A DNA stretch of 64,000 nucleotides from an uncultured Oscillospiraceae bacterium. Lineage in GTDB: Bacteria > Bacillota > Clostridia > Oscillospirales > Oscillospiraceae. Below, piece by piece: positions 42,234 through 51,467 of the stretch. The position numbers and the translations under genes were made by a program. The stretch covers positions 62,001-126,000 of the forward strand of contig CALWXC010000039.1 in the NCBI GenBank assembly GCA_944385415.1, given 5' to 3'. The first letter of the stretch is position 1; each line of letters starts with the position of its first letter. The notes beneath the pieces are model-generated. The model did no database searches. It worked only from the letters and a program-made list of their open reading frames with translations, and was not told the DNA's origin.

Positions 42234-42291
42234 CTGGCTGCAAAAACAAGGGTTGGTTCTGCCGGGATTCTACCATATTGCTGTAATAAAA

Positions 42292-44598
42292 TCAACCGCC
42301 ATCCATCCGCTCCATCTGTTCCAGCAGGAGCCAACTGGCCGGATACTGTTCCTGCAACATTTCTTCGCTGTACTGTTCCGCCAGATGCAAAGTATTCTCC
42401 AGAAAATCATTGAACCAACCTTGCCCTGTTTTATAGAGCACATCGTTACGGTACATTCCCCAGTCTACCAAAATATCCTGGCAGGCTTCCGCCAGAATGT
42501 GGCCCTCCAAGCCGGTTTCCCCGCCCAACAGAAACCGGCCAAAGGCATACCGCAGCGTATCTGCTCCGATGGATACCAATTCCTCATACTCTGCCGGGTG
42601 GGCCGTCAGATAGGCTTCCACAGAGGACATTTCTGCTGGAGACGCAGCAATCGCTTGCACAAGTTCTGCCGCCCGGCGCTGCCGGGCCAGAGACAGCACG
42701 GCTTCCCAAGCGTCCGCATCGCCGTCGGTACGGGTAAACACCATGTGTTCCGGCAGGTCGGCAAGCCACAACGCCGCGCTTTCTGACCAGTCCATACGGG
42801 GCGGTACCCAATAACAAGTCAGCGTTTCTCCCTCAACTGTAAATTCGTATGCACCACCAGCATTGTCCAGCAGGGTCAGCCGATCCCCTGACAGAGAATA
42901 GGTACCGTGCCCCAGGGTACTGCTGAGGCTGGAAAAGCAAAAAATATACGTTCCATCGTCGTAAAATGTCACATTGGGGTCCATGGCATATTCTCTGGTG
43001 TAGGTGCAGAGATTGGATGCCTGCCGGGAAGGTTGATTGGACTTGATAAAGGACCGGACGTTCCATGTCCGAATATCCATGGTATCTTCCTCGTCGTCTC
43101 CGGCCACAAGATTGATGTACCATGGAGGTTCCTCAAGGGACGGTCCTCCGATCATCAGGGAGAAGGTTTCATCAATCACATACTGCCGGACATACATGCC
43201 AGAGCCGACATCCGTATAGGCGAAGTCCTCAAAATCCGCCCAGGTCAGGGTGCCCCCTTTTTCCGACATGGCAATTACATCCTCCAGCGTCAGTGCCTGC
43301 TTCGTATCCGGTGTTTCCGATGGTGCGCTGTCGATAAAGCTGTTTTCGTAGATATCCAGAAACCGGGATACAAACGCTGCCCGCTCCCGTTCTGTCTCTG
43401 TCCCGCCGGTGAACTGCCAGCCGTAGGTTTTATACGGTTCATATTCCTGTGCTGTCAGCTGCGGCAGATCAAATGCCTGTCGCAGCTGTTCCAGTGTGTC
43501 AGCATATAGGTCGGTAAACACTGCAAAGGCTTTCTCCGGATTTTTGAAGACGGCCTGACCGTTTTCAGCCGCGCCGATGGCAAACGCCGGACTGATGGAT
43601 TCAAATTGAGCTGTATCCACTGTTCCTGTATATTCCTGGACCCATGGATGTTTGACGTTCGCTGTCACCGGGTCCGTCAGAAAACACACAGCGGCAATGA
43701 GGCACGCCGCGACGGCGGCTACAATCACCCAGAACGCCGGTTTCCGATAGTTGAGCACGTTTTTCACCCGCTCCATGACCCCCACTTCCCCAAAGGCCAG
43801 CGGGCAAGCGGCCATGGCAGAACGGCGGACACTGCACTGGAGCAGCGCCTGGGAGTAATCGGCCCGCTGCTCCCGATTCATATCCCGGATGACTTTCTCA
43901 TCACAGGCCAATTCAATGTCCCGGCACAAAAGCACATAGGCCACCCACAGTAGCGGCTGGAACCAATATGCGGTCAGCAGCAGGAAGCCCAGGGGCTTCC
44001 ACCAGTGGTCCCGGCGGCAGATATGGGCCTGTTCATGGGCAATGACATGGGCCATGGCATCTTCATCCAGGTTCACCGGCAAGTAGATTTTGGGATGTAT
44101 CAGCCCCAGGACAAACGGGAAACCGGCCCGTTCGCTGCGATAAAGGTTGCCCTCTATCCGGATTGCCGTACTCATGCGCTTTCGCAGACGGACATAGCTG
44201 CAAACCGCATAGAGCAGGAGAATCCCGACACCCACCGCCCAAATGACTGCCGCAATAGCAATCCAAATCTGGAACGGATTGACGCTGTACTCCGGCGTCG
44301 CTGCCGCGCTCTGTTCCAAAATGGGATTCACCGCAGTATTGAGCACAGGAAGGCCGCTGTGAATGGTAGGGACCGGGGCCAGCAGCGCTTCCGGCGCGAT
44401 GGTCTGTGCGCTGGGAATCAGGCTCCAAATGCTTTCCAGGGTGAATGGGCACACCAGACGCACGGCCACCAGGCCCCACAACAGGAGACGGGTCCACTTG
44501 GGCGCTTTTTTCAAAAGCAGCCGCAGCACCAAAACCGCCAGTACCAGCCATCCGGCGGCAACAGCACGATTGAACAGGCATAAAAACAGGTCAGTCAT
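42292..44598 (-). CDS. M56-family membrane metallopeptidase, BlaR1-like
   Basis: 768 aa. Four amino-terminal helices with the zinc-protease motif HEQAH (188-192) and third ligand in DIELACDEKVI, then a final helix around 285-305. The rest (about 310-768) lies outside and is not a penicillin-binding domain, so the signal sensed is not beta-lactam in the known way. It contains a copper-oxidase-like small beta unit (GTYSLSGDRLTLLD) of the kind seen in clostridial BlaR1 relatives. Overlaps the blaI-like gene by 8 bases; together they form a repressor/protease switch. Confidence 0.88.
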   Translation of the reverse strand: MTDLFLCLFNRAVAAGWLVLAVLVLRLLLKKAPKWTRLLLWGLVAVRLVCPFTLESIWSLIPSAQTIAPEALLAPVPTIHSGLPVLNTAVNPILEQSAAATPEYSVNPFQIWIAIAAVIWAVGVGILLLYAVCSYVRLRKRMSTAIRIEGNLYRSERAGFPFVLGLIHPKIYLPVNLDEDAMAHVIAHEQAHICRRDHWWKPLGFLLLTAYWFQPLLWVAYVLLCRDIELACDEKVIRDMNREQRADYSQALLQCSVRRSAMAACPLAFGEVGVMERVKNVLNYRKPAFWVIVAAVAACLIAAVCFLTDPVTANVKHPWVQEYTGTVDTAQFESISPAFAIGAAENGQAVFKNPEKAFAVFTDLYADTLEQLRQAFDLPQLTAQEYEPYKTYGWQFTGGTETERERAAFVSRFLDIYENSFIDSAPSETPDTKQALTLEDVIAMSEKGGTLTWADFEDFAYTDVGSGMYVRQYVIDETFSLMIGGPSLEEPPWYINLVAGDDEEDTMDIRTWNVRSFIKSNQPSRQASNLCTYTREYAMDPNVTFYDDGTYIFCFSSLSSTLGHGTYSLSGDRLTLLDNAGGAYEFTVEGETLTCYWVPPRMDWSESAALWLADLPEHMVFTRTDGDADAWEAVLSLARQRRAAELVQAIAASPAEMSSVEAYLTAHPAEYEELVSIGADTLRYAFGRFLLGGETGLEGHILAEACQDILVDWGMYRNDVLYKTGQGWFNDFLENTLHLAEQYSEEMLQEQYPASWLLLEQMERMDGG

Positions 44599-44965
44599 GG
44601 CCCTCCCCCTTTCGGTATTGGTCGATCATGGCCTGAACGGCATCGATTTCCGCCATTGTCATCTTCCGGTGCTTTGTAAAAGCCGCCACAAAAGCCGGCA
44701 GCGAGCCCTCAAAGGTCTTTTCCACCAGTTCGTCGATCTCCGCCGCCTGAACCTGCTCCTTGGTGACCAGAGATGTGACGACCGATTGCTCATTTTTCAC
44801 TATGCCACGCTCCGACAGCCGTTTGATGACCGTATAGGTGGTAGACTGCTTCCAGCCCAGCTGTTCCCGGCACAGCCGCACCAGCTCCCGGCCGGTCACT
44901 GGCTCATGCTCCCAGAGAATCAGGCAGAACCGGTATTCACTCTCAAATACTTTCGGTGTTTCCAT
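44591..44965 (-). CDS. BlaI/MecI/CopY-family transcriptional repressor
   Basis: 124 aa. Winged helix at the start (RFCLILWEHEPVTGRELV, WKQSTTYTVIKRLSERGIV), then a dimerisation helix pair with the cleavable region. In this family the M56 partner inactivates the repressor on signal. Start at 44965 follows GGAGGG by 7 bases. The operator just upstream overlaps its own promoter, so autoregulation is expected. Confidence 0.92.
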   Translation of the reverse strand: METPKVFESEYRFCLILWEHEPVTGRELVRLCREQLGWKQSTTYTVIKRLSERGIVKNEQSVVTSLVTKEQVQAAEIDELVEKTFEGSLPAFVAAFTKHRKMTMAEIDAVQAMIDQYRKGEGHD

Positions 44966-44980
44966 GGGGTATCCCTCCAG

Positions 44981-45033
44981 TCTAATGGGTTCGACTACAT
45001 GCATAGTCTAATCCATTAGACCATCTTTGTCAA
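44981..45033 (-). promoter_or_regulatory. Promoter and BlaI-type operators
   Basis: On the minus strand TTGACA (45028-45033), 17 bases, TAGACT (45005-45010). A perfect inverted repeat GTCTAAT-CC-ATTAGAC (45006-45021) fills the spacer and -10 box. A second imperfect repeat GACTACAT/GCATAGTC (44993-45008) resembles the TACTACATATGTAGTA operator of BlaI/MecI. A third TCTAAT half-site lies at 44981-44986. Confidence 0.75.
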
Positions 45034-45089
45034 GGGCAGCGATAAAAGGCCGCCCGGGGAGCTATGCTTCCACAGGCGGCCGAGGGCTG

Positions 45090-47738
45090 TCACGTATTTT
45101 CGTTTTTCAGTGCCTCGATGGGATCGTCCTTTTTGATTTTGCTCATGGCATAGAGCATGGTAACGAACACCACCAGGAAGACACTGAGGGCGGAGATGCC
45201 CATGGCCTTCCACGGCACACGGAACGGCATATCAAAAGCGTATATCACCGACCGGTGAATCAGCAGCGCCACCAGCAGCGAAGCGGGCAGGCCGAACAGC
45301 AGGGCGCGGCTGCCGTACAGCAAGCACTCGTAGTTCATCATCCGGTTGAATCCGCTGCGGCTCATGCCCACAGATTTGAGCATGGCAAACTCCCGGCGGC
45401 GCAAATGGATATTGGTCGTGATGGTGTTGAAGACATTGGCCGCAGCAATCAGGGAGATCAGCACCACAAAGCCGTAGGAAAAGACCCGGATAATGGTGAT
45501 GGTATTGCGGTCGCTCTCCTCGCTGGCGGCAAGGTCATAGGGGGAAACATGCGCACCTTGTGCAAGCGCCATATTTTTCAATTCCTGTACCACGGCCTTA
45601 TGGTCCTCCGCCGTAATCAGATATTCCCCGTAGACCACACCATCCCCTGGGAAAACGGTATCTCTGGCCGACGCCGGCAGCAAAAATGTCGTACCGTTGC
45701 TTTTAGAAAGGAAAAAAGGCCAATCGGTAATCCGGGTACCCATCCGGATTGTGCTGGAGTACATCGCTTCTTCCTCGGGCAGTTCCAGTACCTGTTCACT
45801 GTCTATACGATTGCGGTACATGTACACCGTTTCCCCAGCGTCGTTTGTCTCCGTACCATCAGACCAGTAGCCCACGATATCCCGCTGGGCCTCCGCCGTA
45901 AATTCCAGCTGGTCACTGGCCAGCAGTTCAACGGTTTGATACTGCTCTGTCTCGGCGTTGTACACCCGGGAGCCGTCCACGCCAATGGCCAGGGGGTGCT
46001 GCGGGTCCATGTATTCTGCTTCACTGAGCCCATGCTGCTGCAGCAGCTCCCGGAAGCTCTCATCGTCTACAAAATATAGATAGAGCAGCATTTTTACGGT
46101 CCCCGTACCTTCCTGATCAAGCTGTTGAGCATACTGTGGCGCCACATCCTGGCTGTCAAACAGACAGGATAAAAATCGTTCATTCAGATAGGCCACATCC
46201 TCTACCTGGTCCATATCCCGGATTTGCTGTAATAGCTGCTGGTCATCCAGCAATGCCAGGCCATCCTGCCGCAGCGACATGGAAACGTCATATCCCGCCA
46301 CATCCAGCCCCTGCCCTGCCATGGTCACCATATAGTCGGTAAAGGCAGAGGCCGAGACAAAGAGAACAATGCTCATAAACAGGCTGAAAATGGTAGCCCG
46401 GTACTTTTTGCGGCTGCGCCGGTAGTGCTGACTGGCCAGAACACCCGGCAAACCGAACAACCGGTAGGTCAGACCGGAAGAACGGCGCACCTTCTTATCC
46501 GGGCGAATATCCCGGCTCTGCCGAATGGCTTCGATGGCGGTGACCTTTGTGGCGCGGCCCGACGGAATCCAGGCGGAGATCAGTACCGTTACCAGCGCCA
46601 CCACAATCGCAACCAGGATGGACGGTGCTGAGATGCAAAGGGTCATCGGTACACCCTCCCCCGTCAGCAGCGATGCAAACAGATCACCTACAAACAACAG
46701 CGTCACGCCGATGCCCAAGATACCCGACAGGATGCCGATGGGAATGCCGATCACGCTGACCACCAGCGCTTCAAACAGGACCATACCCCGCAGCTGCTTT
46801 CTGGTTGCGCCGACGGAGGACAACAGTCCAAACTGCTTGGTCCGTTCGGAGACGGAAATGGAAAAGGCATTGTAGATCAGGGAAACTGAGCCGAACATAA
46901 TCAGGCCGATGACAATGGCGGACAACCCACGCAGCGCGCTTTCAAAGCCGGAAACGTCGGTGGCGCCGGAATAAAGCAAAACTCTGTCATTGGTTTTACC
47001 ATTCAGGGCGTGATCTTCCAGGAAAGAGTAGATATCCCCCGGACGGTTCATCGTGAAAAAAACGTCATAGCGGGAGTCTGCGTCGCCGTTCCCGTCGGGT
47101 CCGGTGATGGCCACATAGCCCGGTGCTTCATAGGATTCAACACGGTCGGACAACCGCCGGTAAATACCCGCCACGGTAAAGGTCCGGGTTTCCCGGACTT
47201 CCAGCGTCTCCTCCTCCTGGTAGGGGTTGCTCTGGGTCAGATAATAGCCGTCCACCATCCGCTGTCCCAGGGCCAACGTGATGGTATCCCCGATTTTGAA
47301 CGTATTATCGTTGCTGTTGAGCAGATGTTCCGGCAGCAGAATCTCGTCGCCGGAGGTGGGATAGTGCCCGCCCACCAGCCGAACCGACAGCATTTCGGTG
47401 GTTTCTTCGTCGCTGGACAGCACATAGACATAGGGACACGTCTGCATCGTATTGCCATCAACCAGAGCGTAGCCCAGATGCCGCATGGCGCTGGCTTCGG
47501 CCACCTCCGAAGCCCCTGTGATCTCCTGCGTGGTTTCAATGTCCGCGTCGGGCACATAGCCGTGCCAGGCCCCCTCGGATGCTATGGCGGCTTGCAGCAC
47601 ATAGTTGGACATGCTGGCCGTAAAGGTGGTCACCGCTGAAATCATGGCCGCTGACAGGATGACGCCAACAATGGTGACGATGGTCCGCACCTTGTTTTTC
47701 TTCAGGGATTGCAGAGTGACCTTTTGAAAAATGTTCAT
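45090..47738 (-). CDS. ABC exporter permease with two FtsX domains
   Basis: 882 aa. Layout: amino-terminal helix (17-38), large outside domain, three helices (about 270-400, GLSAIVIGLIMFGSVSLIYN), a repeat of helix and outside domain, then three final helices (about 735-870). This is the MacB/BceB-like FtsX-repeat family that moves lipids or peptides or defends against peptide antibiotics. Overlaps the ATPase gene by 4 bases. Expression is probably under the neighbouring response regulator (repeats at 48462-48499). Confidence 0.9.
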   Translation of the reverse strand: MNIFQKVTLQSLKKNKVRTIVTIVGVILSAAMISAVTTFTASMSNYVLQAAIASEGAWHGYVPDADIETTQEITGASEVAEASAMRHLGYALVDGNTMQTCPYVYVLSSDEETTEMLSVRLVGGHYPTSGDEILLPEHLLNSNDNTFKIGDTITLALGQRMVDGYYLTQSNPYQEEETLEVRETRTFTVAGIYRRLSDRVESYEAPGYVAITGPDGNGDADSRYDVFFTMNRPGDIYSFLEDHALNGKTNDRVLLYSGATDVSGFESALRGLSAIVIGLIMFGSVSLIYNAFSISVSERTKQFGLLSSVGATRKQLRGMVLFEALVVSVIGIPIGILSGILGIGVTLLFVGDLFASLLTGEGVPMTLCISAPSILVAIVVALVTVLISAWIPSGRATKVTAIEAIRQSRDIRPDKKVRRSSGLTYRLFGLPGVLASQHYRRSRKKYRATIFSLFMSIVLFVSASAFTDYMVTMAGQGLDVAGYDVSMSLRQDGLALLDDQQLLQQIRDMDQVEDVAYLNERFLSCLFDSQDVAPQYAQQLDQEGTGTVKMLLYLYFVDDESFRELLQQHGLSEAEYMDPQHPLAIGVDGSRVYNAETEQYQTVELLASDQLEFTAEAQRDIVGYWSDGTETNDAGETVYMYRNRIDSEQVLELPEEEAMYSSTIRMGTRITDWPFFLSKSNGTTFLLPASARDTVFPGDGVVYGEYLITAEDHKAVVQELKNMALAQGAHVSPYDLAASEESDRNTITIIRVFSYGFVVLISLIAAANVFNTITTNIHLRRREFAMLKSVGMSRSGFNRMMNYECLLYGSRALLFGLPASLLVALLIHRSVIYAFDMPFRVPWKAMGISALSVFLVVFVTMLYAMSKIKKDDPIEALKNENT

Positions 47739-48418
47739 CTGCGGATCACCTCATCCCGGGTGATGGTGCCGTCCTCAATGGTCAGCACCCGGTCGGCCTG
47801 AAGGGCGATGGATTCATCGTGGGTAATGACGATCAGCGTCTGGCCGTATTTCCGATGGGACAGTTTCAGCAGTTCCACAATCTCCTGGGAATTTTTACTG
47901 TCCAGGTTGCCCGTGGGTTCGTCGGCCAGAACCAGAGCTGGGGCATTCATCAGGGCACGGCCAATGGAGACCCGTTGCTGCTGGCCGCCGGACAGCTGAT
48001 TGGGCAGATGCCGTTCCCGGCCCCGGAGACCCAGAGTTTCCATCAGTTCCCGCAGCCGCTCCTGATTAACCGTGCGGCCGTCCATCAGCACCGGCAGGGT
48101 GATATTTTCCACCACATTGAGCACCGGTATCAGATTGTAGAACTGATAGATCAGTCCCACCTGACGGCGGCGGAAAATGGCCAACTGGTCCTCATTCTGG
48201 GCGTAGACATCCTGGCCGTCCAAATACACATGGCCGCCGGTGGGGCGGTCCACACCGCCCAAAATATGCAGCAGCGTCGATTTACCGGAGCCGGACGGGC
48301 CGATAATTGCCAGAAATTCTCCTTTTTCCACGGTAAACGACACGTGATCCAGTGCCTTCACCGCATTCTCTCCCCTGCCGTATGTCTTGCAGAGGTCTTC
48401 TACTCGTAACAGTTCCAT
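47735..48418 (-). CDS. ABC exporter ATPase (LolD/MacB/BceA type)
   Basis: 227 aa. Walker A GPSGSGKST, Q-loop YQFYNLIP, signature LSGGQQQRVSIGRAL, Walker B LVLADEPTGNLD and H-loop ITHDES. Start at 48418 with AAGGAGA 7 bases upstream. Drives the FtsX-type permease encoded next. Confidence 0.95.
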   Translation of the reverse strand: MELLRVEDLCKTYGRGENAVKALDHVSFTVEKGEFLAIIGPSGSGKSTLLHILGGVDRPTGGHVYLDGQDVYAQNEDQLAIFRRRQVGLIYQFYNLIPVLNVVENITLPVLMDGRTVNQERLRELMETLGLRGRERHLPNQLSGGQQQRVSIGRALMNAPALVLADEPTGNLDSKNSQEIVELLKLSHRKYGQTLIVITHDESIALQADRVLTIEDGTITRDEVIRR

Positions 48419-48461
48419 AGGACGCTCTCCTTTCTGTGTACCCATAGGATACCCCATACAG

Positions 48462-48499
48462 GTGACAGGCCGGTGACGGCTGTGTGACAAATCTGTCAC
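48462..48499 (-). promoter_or_regulatory. Three direct repeats at 11-base spacing plus an inverted copy: probable response-regulator site
   Basis: On the plus strand GTGACA (48462), GTGACG (48473) and GTGACA (48484) recur exactly every 11 bases. An inverted TGTCAC follows at 48494-48499, making GTGACAAATCTGTCAC. It lies 44 bases upstream of the ATPase gene and just after the histidine kinase terminator. OmpR-type regulators bind such helical-phase repeats. Confidence 0.65.
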
Positions 48500-48506
48500 T
48501 ATCTGC

Positions 48507-48535
48507 AAAAATTCAGGGACCGTTCAAACGGTCCC
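48507..48535 (-). terminator. Terminator at the end of the histidine kinase gene
   Basis: 9-bp stem GGGACCGTT (48516-48524) with 48527-48535, then TTTTT on the minus strand (48507-48511). The hairpin includes the kinase stop codon. It separates the regulatory operon from the ABC exporter genes. Confidence 0.78.
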
Positions 48536-49525
48536 CGGATAGAATCGTATAGTAAAGAGCGCGCCGCCCTCGGGCCGGTTTTCCGCTTTGATGGTGCCGT
48601 CCTGGTTGGTAATAATGCGGCGAGCCAGGGCCAGACCGATGCCGAAGCTTTTGTCGTCGGCGTCCTTTCCTTTATAGAACCGTTCAAAAATATGGGGCAG
48701 GTCCATCGGGTCGATGCCGCAGCCAGTGTCGGCAATGCGGATTTCCTGATACAGGGCCGTTTCCGTGGCTGTGACGGAAATCATGCCGCCGGACGGCGTA
48801 TGTTCCATGCAGTTTTTCAGCACGTTGGCCAGCGCCTCCTGGGTCCAGGCAATATCTCCTGTAAAGGTACCGTCGGCCTCCACGGTCAGTGTCTGGTCCC
48901 GCAATTCCATGGGCACCAGCAGCGGTTCCGCGGCCTGGTGCAGCAGGTCCGCCATGGGCAGCGTCTCCCGGCGAAACTGGACGGTGCCCGCGTCCAGCTT
49001 GGACAGTTTCAGCAGCGCCGTAATCAGCCAATCGATACGGGACAGCAGACCGCAAAGTTCCCGGGCCAGCTTCAAGCGCCGTTCCGCAGAACAGTCCGGT
49101 TCCGAGAGAAAGGATACCAACAGATTGATGGTGGTCAGGGGCGTTCGCAGCTGGTGGGAGACGTCGGCAATGGAATCGGCCAAATAGATTTTATCCTGCT
49201 GGAGATTCTGCTGCTGTTCCCGCAGACGAATGATCATCTTGCGGATTTCGCTTTGCAGAATGGCCAGCTCGCCCTCTTCGTACCGGTCCAGATCGACGCC
49301 ATCCTGCCCGTGGAGCACCCGGTCCAGATCTGCCGACAGGGCCGCAATCCGACGGTAGCGGCTGCGGGTGCTCAGCAGATGCAGCACGGTAAACAGTATG
49401 CACAGCACGATTGTAAACCAACCAAACGCCGGATTCCACACAAATGCTGCCACAGTGGCCAGAACCGCCAGGACCAAATGGAATGCCAGGAACCGGCAGA
49501 TTTCCAGATTACGCAGCAGATTCAT
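48524..49525 (-). CDS. Sensor histidine kinase
   Basis: 333 aa. Two closely spaced membrane helices (about 13-29 and 33-52) with almost no outside loop, a HAMP-like linker, HisKA with SIADVSHQLRTPLTTI (His in SHQLRTP), and HATPase with N box and ADTGCGIDPMDLPHIFERF. The short sensor resembles intramembrane-sensing kinases paired with peptide-antibiotic ABC exporters. Overlaps the regulator gene by 4 bases. Confidence 0.93.
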   Translation of the reverse strand: MNLLRNLEICRFLAFHLVLAVLATVAAFVWNPAFGWFTIVLCILFTVLHLLSTRSRYRRIAALSADLDRVLHGQDGVDLDRYEEGELAILQSEIRKMIIRLREQQQNLQQDKIYLADSIADVSHQLRTPLTTINLLVSFLSEPDCSAERRLKLARELCGLLSRIDWLITALLKLSKLDAGTVQFRRETLPMADLLHQAAEPLLVPMELRDQTLTVEADGTFTGDIAWTQEALANVLKNCMEHTPSGGMISVTATETALYQEIRIADTGCGIDPMDLPHIFERFYKGKDADDKSFGIGLALARRIITNQDGTIKAENRPEGGALFTIRFYPGTV

Positions 49526-50196
49526 GACAGTTCCACCTTATATCCCAAACCCCGCACGGTTTTGATATACTTCGGGTCCTGGGGATCATCCTCCAGCTTC
49601 TCCCGCAGACGCTTGATATAAACTGTCAGGGTATTGTCATTGACAAATTCTCCGGCAATGGCAAAAATGGCGTCCAGTAGTTGATTGCGGGACAATACCC
49701 GGCCCCGATTATTGAGAAACACCAGCAGCAACCGGTATTCCAGCGCCGACAGATTCAGTTCCCGGCCGTTTTTTATCGCTACCCCTTTCACCGTATCCAC
49801 TTCCACGTCGCCCAGGCGAATAACCGCTCCGGCGCTGCCGGTGAGCCGCAGAACATTCTTGATGCGGGACAGCAGTTCCCGGGGGCGGAACGGCTTGGCA
49901 ATATAGTCATCGGCGCCCACATCAAACCCCGCCACTGTGCTGTATTCATCGCCGGAAGCCGTGAGAAAGATCACGGGAATATGGTGGTCAGCTTTGATAG
50001 CCCGGCAGACAGTAAAACCGTTGCCGTCGGCCAAAGACACGTCCAGCAGGACCAGATCAAAGCGCTCCTGTGCTGCCAGTTCCAACGCAGCCTGTTGGCC
50101 CGGCGCGCTCCGCACCCGATACCCTTCCCCTGCCAGGTATTCCGTCAGATTTTCCACAATGCTGGCGTCGTCCTCCACCAGCAGAATCTTTGTCAT
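49522..50196 (-). CDS. OmpR/PhoB-family response regulator
   Basis: 224 aa. Receiver domain with DD near the start, phosphorylation Asp in LVLLDVSLADG, Lys in YIAKPFRPREL, then a winged-helix output with LDAIFAIAGEFVNDNTLTVYIKRLREKL. Start at 50196 with AGGGAGTG upstream. Pairs with the adjacent kinase; likely controls the exporter genes through the repeats at 48462-48499. Confidence 0.95.
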   Translation of the reverse strand: MTKILLVEDDASIVENLTEYLAGEGYRVRSAPGQQAALELAAQERFDLVLLDVSLADGNGFTVCRAIKADHHIPVIFLTASGDEYSTVAGFDVGADDYIAKPFRPRELLSRIKNVLRLTGSAGAVIRLGDVEVDTVKGVAIKNGRELNLSALEYRLLLVFLNNRGRVLSRNQLLDAIFAIAGEFVNDNTLTVYIKRLREKLEDDPQDPKYIKTVRGLGYKVELS

Positions 50197-50225
50197 GGCG
50201 GTTCCACTCCCTTCTGTCTCCCCGA

Positions 50226-50807
50226 TTATACCTGTTGACTGTCGGAACTGCAAGGGGTGTCTATTTCCATTGGAAACCATTCCGCCAACACCGTTCCCAA
50301 GAATATCTCGTGTTGGGTTGCCTTTTCCCACTGTTCCGTGTCATCCAGGAGCGCAGACAGCGGGACATCAAATCGTTTCTCCACCTGCTGTCGGGTGATG
50401 CAATAGGTTCCGTCCTGAAATTCATATTGGATGCATTGCAGATTGTCGATGGCCGCCATGGCGGCCAAGGTGTTATATGCCAGATTTTCCCGGACCTGCT
50501 CTGTTGTTTCCGCGGCTGTGTCGTAATGGACCGTCAGTGTGCAGGTCTCCGGCTCGATTGCAAACGTCATGGGATACTGATGCAGCGGCAGGTGGTAAAA
50601 CAGATTGCCGGTGTTGCTGGCGTCCCCCAGGTAGGGAGAACGATACGGTAAAATCTCCTGAATATTGTGAAAATATGCACTTGTCTGGGCATGTTCATAG
50701 ATGCTTCTCCGCAGCTGCAGTTCCGCAACTACACCATAATTCAGAAACCAATAAACCAAAAAGGTCACCAGCATTAAAAGGAAAATCCGAACATTTTTTT
50801 GCTTCAT
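50226..50807 (-). CDS. DUF4825-type membrane-anchored protein
   Basis: 193 aa. One amino-terminal anchor helix (8-27), then an outside domain with YRSPYLGDASNTGNLFYHLP and YPMTFAIEPETCTLTVHYD, which match the DUF4825 pattern as I remember it (SYVGDNSKVG...LP). Such domains also occur at the end of BlaR1-like sensors. Probably an accessory sensor or signal protein of the neighbouring two-component system. GGAGGG 5 bases upstream. Confidence 0.65.
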   Translation of the reverse strand: MKQKNVRIFLLMLVTFLVYWFLNYGVVAELQLRRSIYEHAQTSAYFHNIQEILPYRSPYLGDASNTGNLFYHLPLHQYPMTFAIEPETCTLTVHYDTAAETTEQVRENLAYNTLAAMAAIDNLQCIQYEFQDGTYCITRQQVEKRFDVPLSALLDDTEQWEKATQHEIFLGTVLAEWFPMEIDTPCSSDSQQV

Positions 50808-50810
50808 CTC

Positions 50811-51467
50811 TCAGCCCTCCACCCGGTATTGGGGCAGAAGCGCCGCAAACCGGCTCACGGTCAGCGGAATCAAAACGGTCAGCAGCGGCACATAGAACCG
50901 GCTGGCCATCACGGCCCACTGATATGGCCCCTCGATGGTCACCGGCGTACCATACCAGAGGTTGCTGCCGAAGGTCATCGCCGCCACAGACAGTGCTGCC
51001 ACGGCGTAAAAAACGCCCCAGATTCGCCATGCCATTGACTTGCGCCGCCGGGCTCCCGCCAGAGAGCGGGTTCCCTGCATCACTGGATGGAGCAGCCAGA
51101 ACAGAAGATATCCAACACCGGAAAGGACCGACAGCCCAAGGCCCACTGTGCCGAGCCATCCATATCCGGTAAACAGCAGCGGCAACGTGCCAATCCAGAA
51201 AAGGATACAGTGGAGCCACACCGTCTGGGCACAGGCCATACGATACCGTTCCACATTGGTCGTCTGCTGATCGTCAATGAGACCGTCCACCGACGGGATA
51301 TCCCGTTTGGCCGCCTCGGTAGCTGCCCGCTCGTCCATGCCCTGGGCCAGCAGATCCTCCCGCTTGGCCTGTAGGTTGGAGAGGATTTCCTCCCGTAATT
51401 CCTGCGTCTCCGGCGTATCCGGTTGATGGCGGAACAGCTTTTCCACATGTCGTTCCAGCTCGTTCAT
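50811..51467 (-). CDS. Permease-prefix/DUF1700-type membrane protein
   Basis: 218 aa. An amino-terminal helical domain (about 1-70: NELERHVEKLF, ELREEILSNLQAK, GMDERAATEAAKRDI) typical of proteins next to PadR regulators, then about four transmembrane helices. Start overlaps the padR stop (ATGA) with AGGAGGG upstream. Probably a membrane partner under PadR control. Confidence 0.78.
   Translation of the reverse strand: MNELERHVEKLFRHQPDTPETQELREEILSNLQAKREDLLAQGMDERAATEAAKRDIPSVDGLIDDQQTTNVERYRMACAQTVWLHCILFWIGTLPLLFTGYGWLGTVGLGLSVLSGVGYLLFWLLHPVMQGTRSLAGARRRKSMAWRIWGVFYAVAALSVAAMTFGSNLWYGTPVTIEGPYQWAVMASRFYVPLLTVLIPLTVSRFAALLPQYRVEG

Noticed and set aside
42133..42291. Cobalamin riboswitch or mini-ykkC element upstream of the importer operon
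   Set aside because: An AGCCAGGTGGACGAGCCC stretch faintly recalls a B12 box, and ACGR repeats recall guanidine-II loops. The upstream space is too short for a B12 aptamer, the stems do not pair properly, and the region looks partly coding.
40399..42786. Long open frame (about 795 codons) on the plus strand across the ABC importer
   Set aside because: Antisense shadow of the permease and Ig-like genes, rich in His/Gln/Arg without structure.
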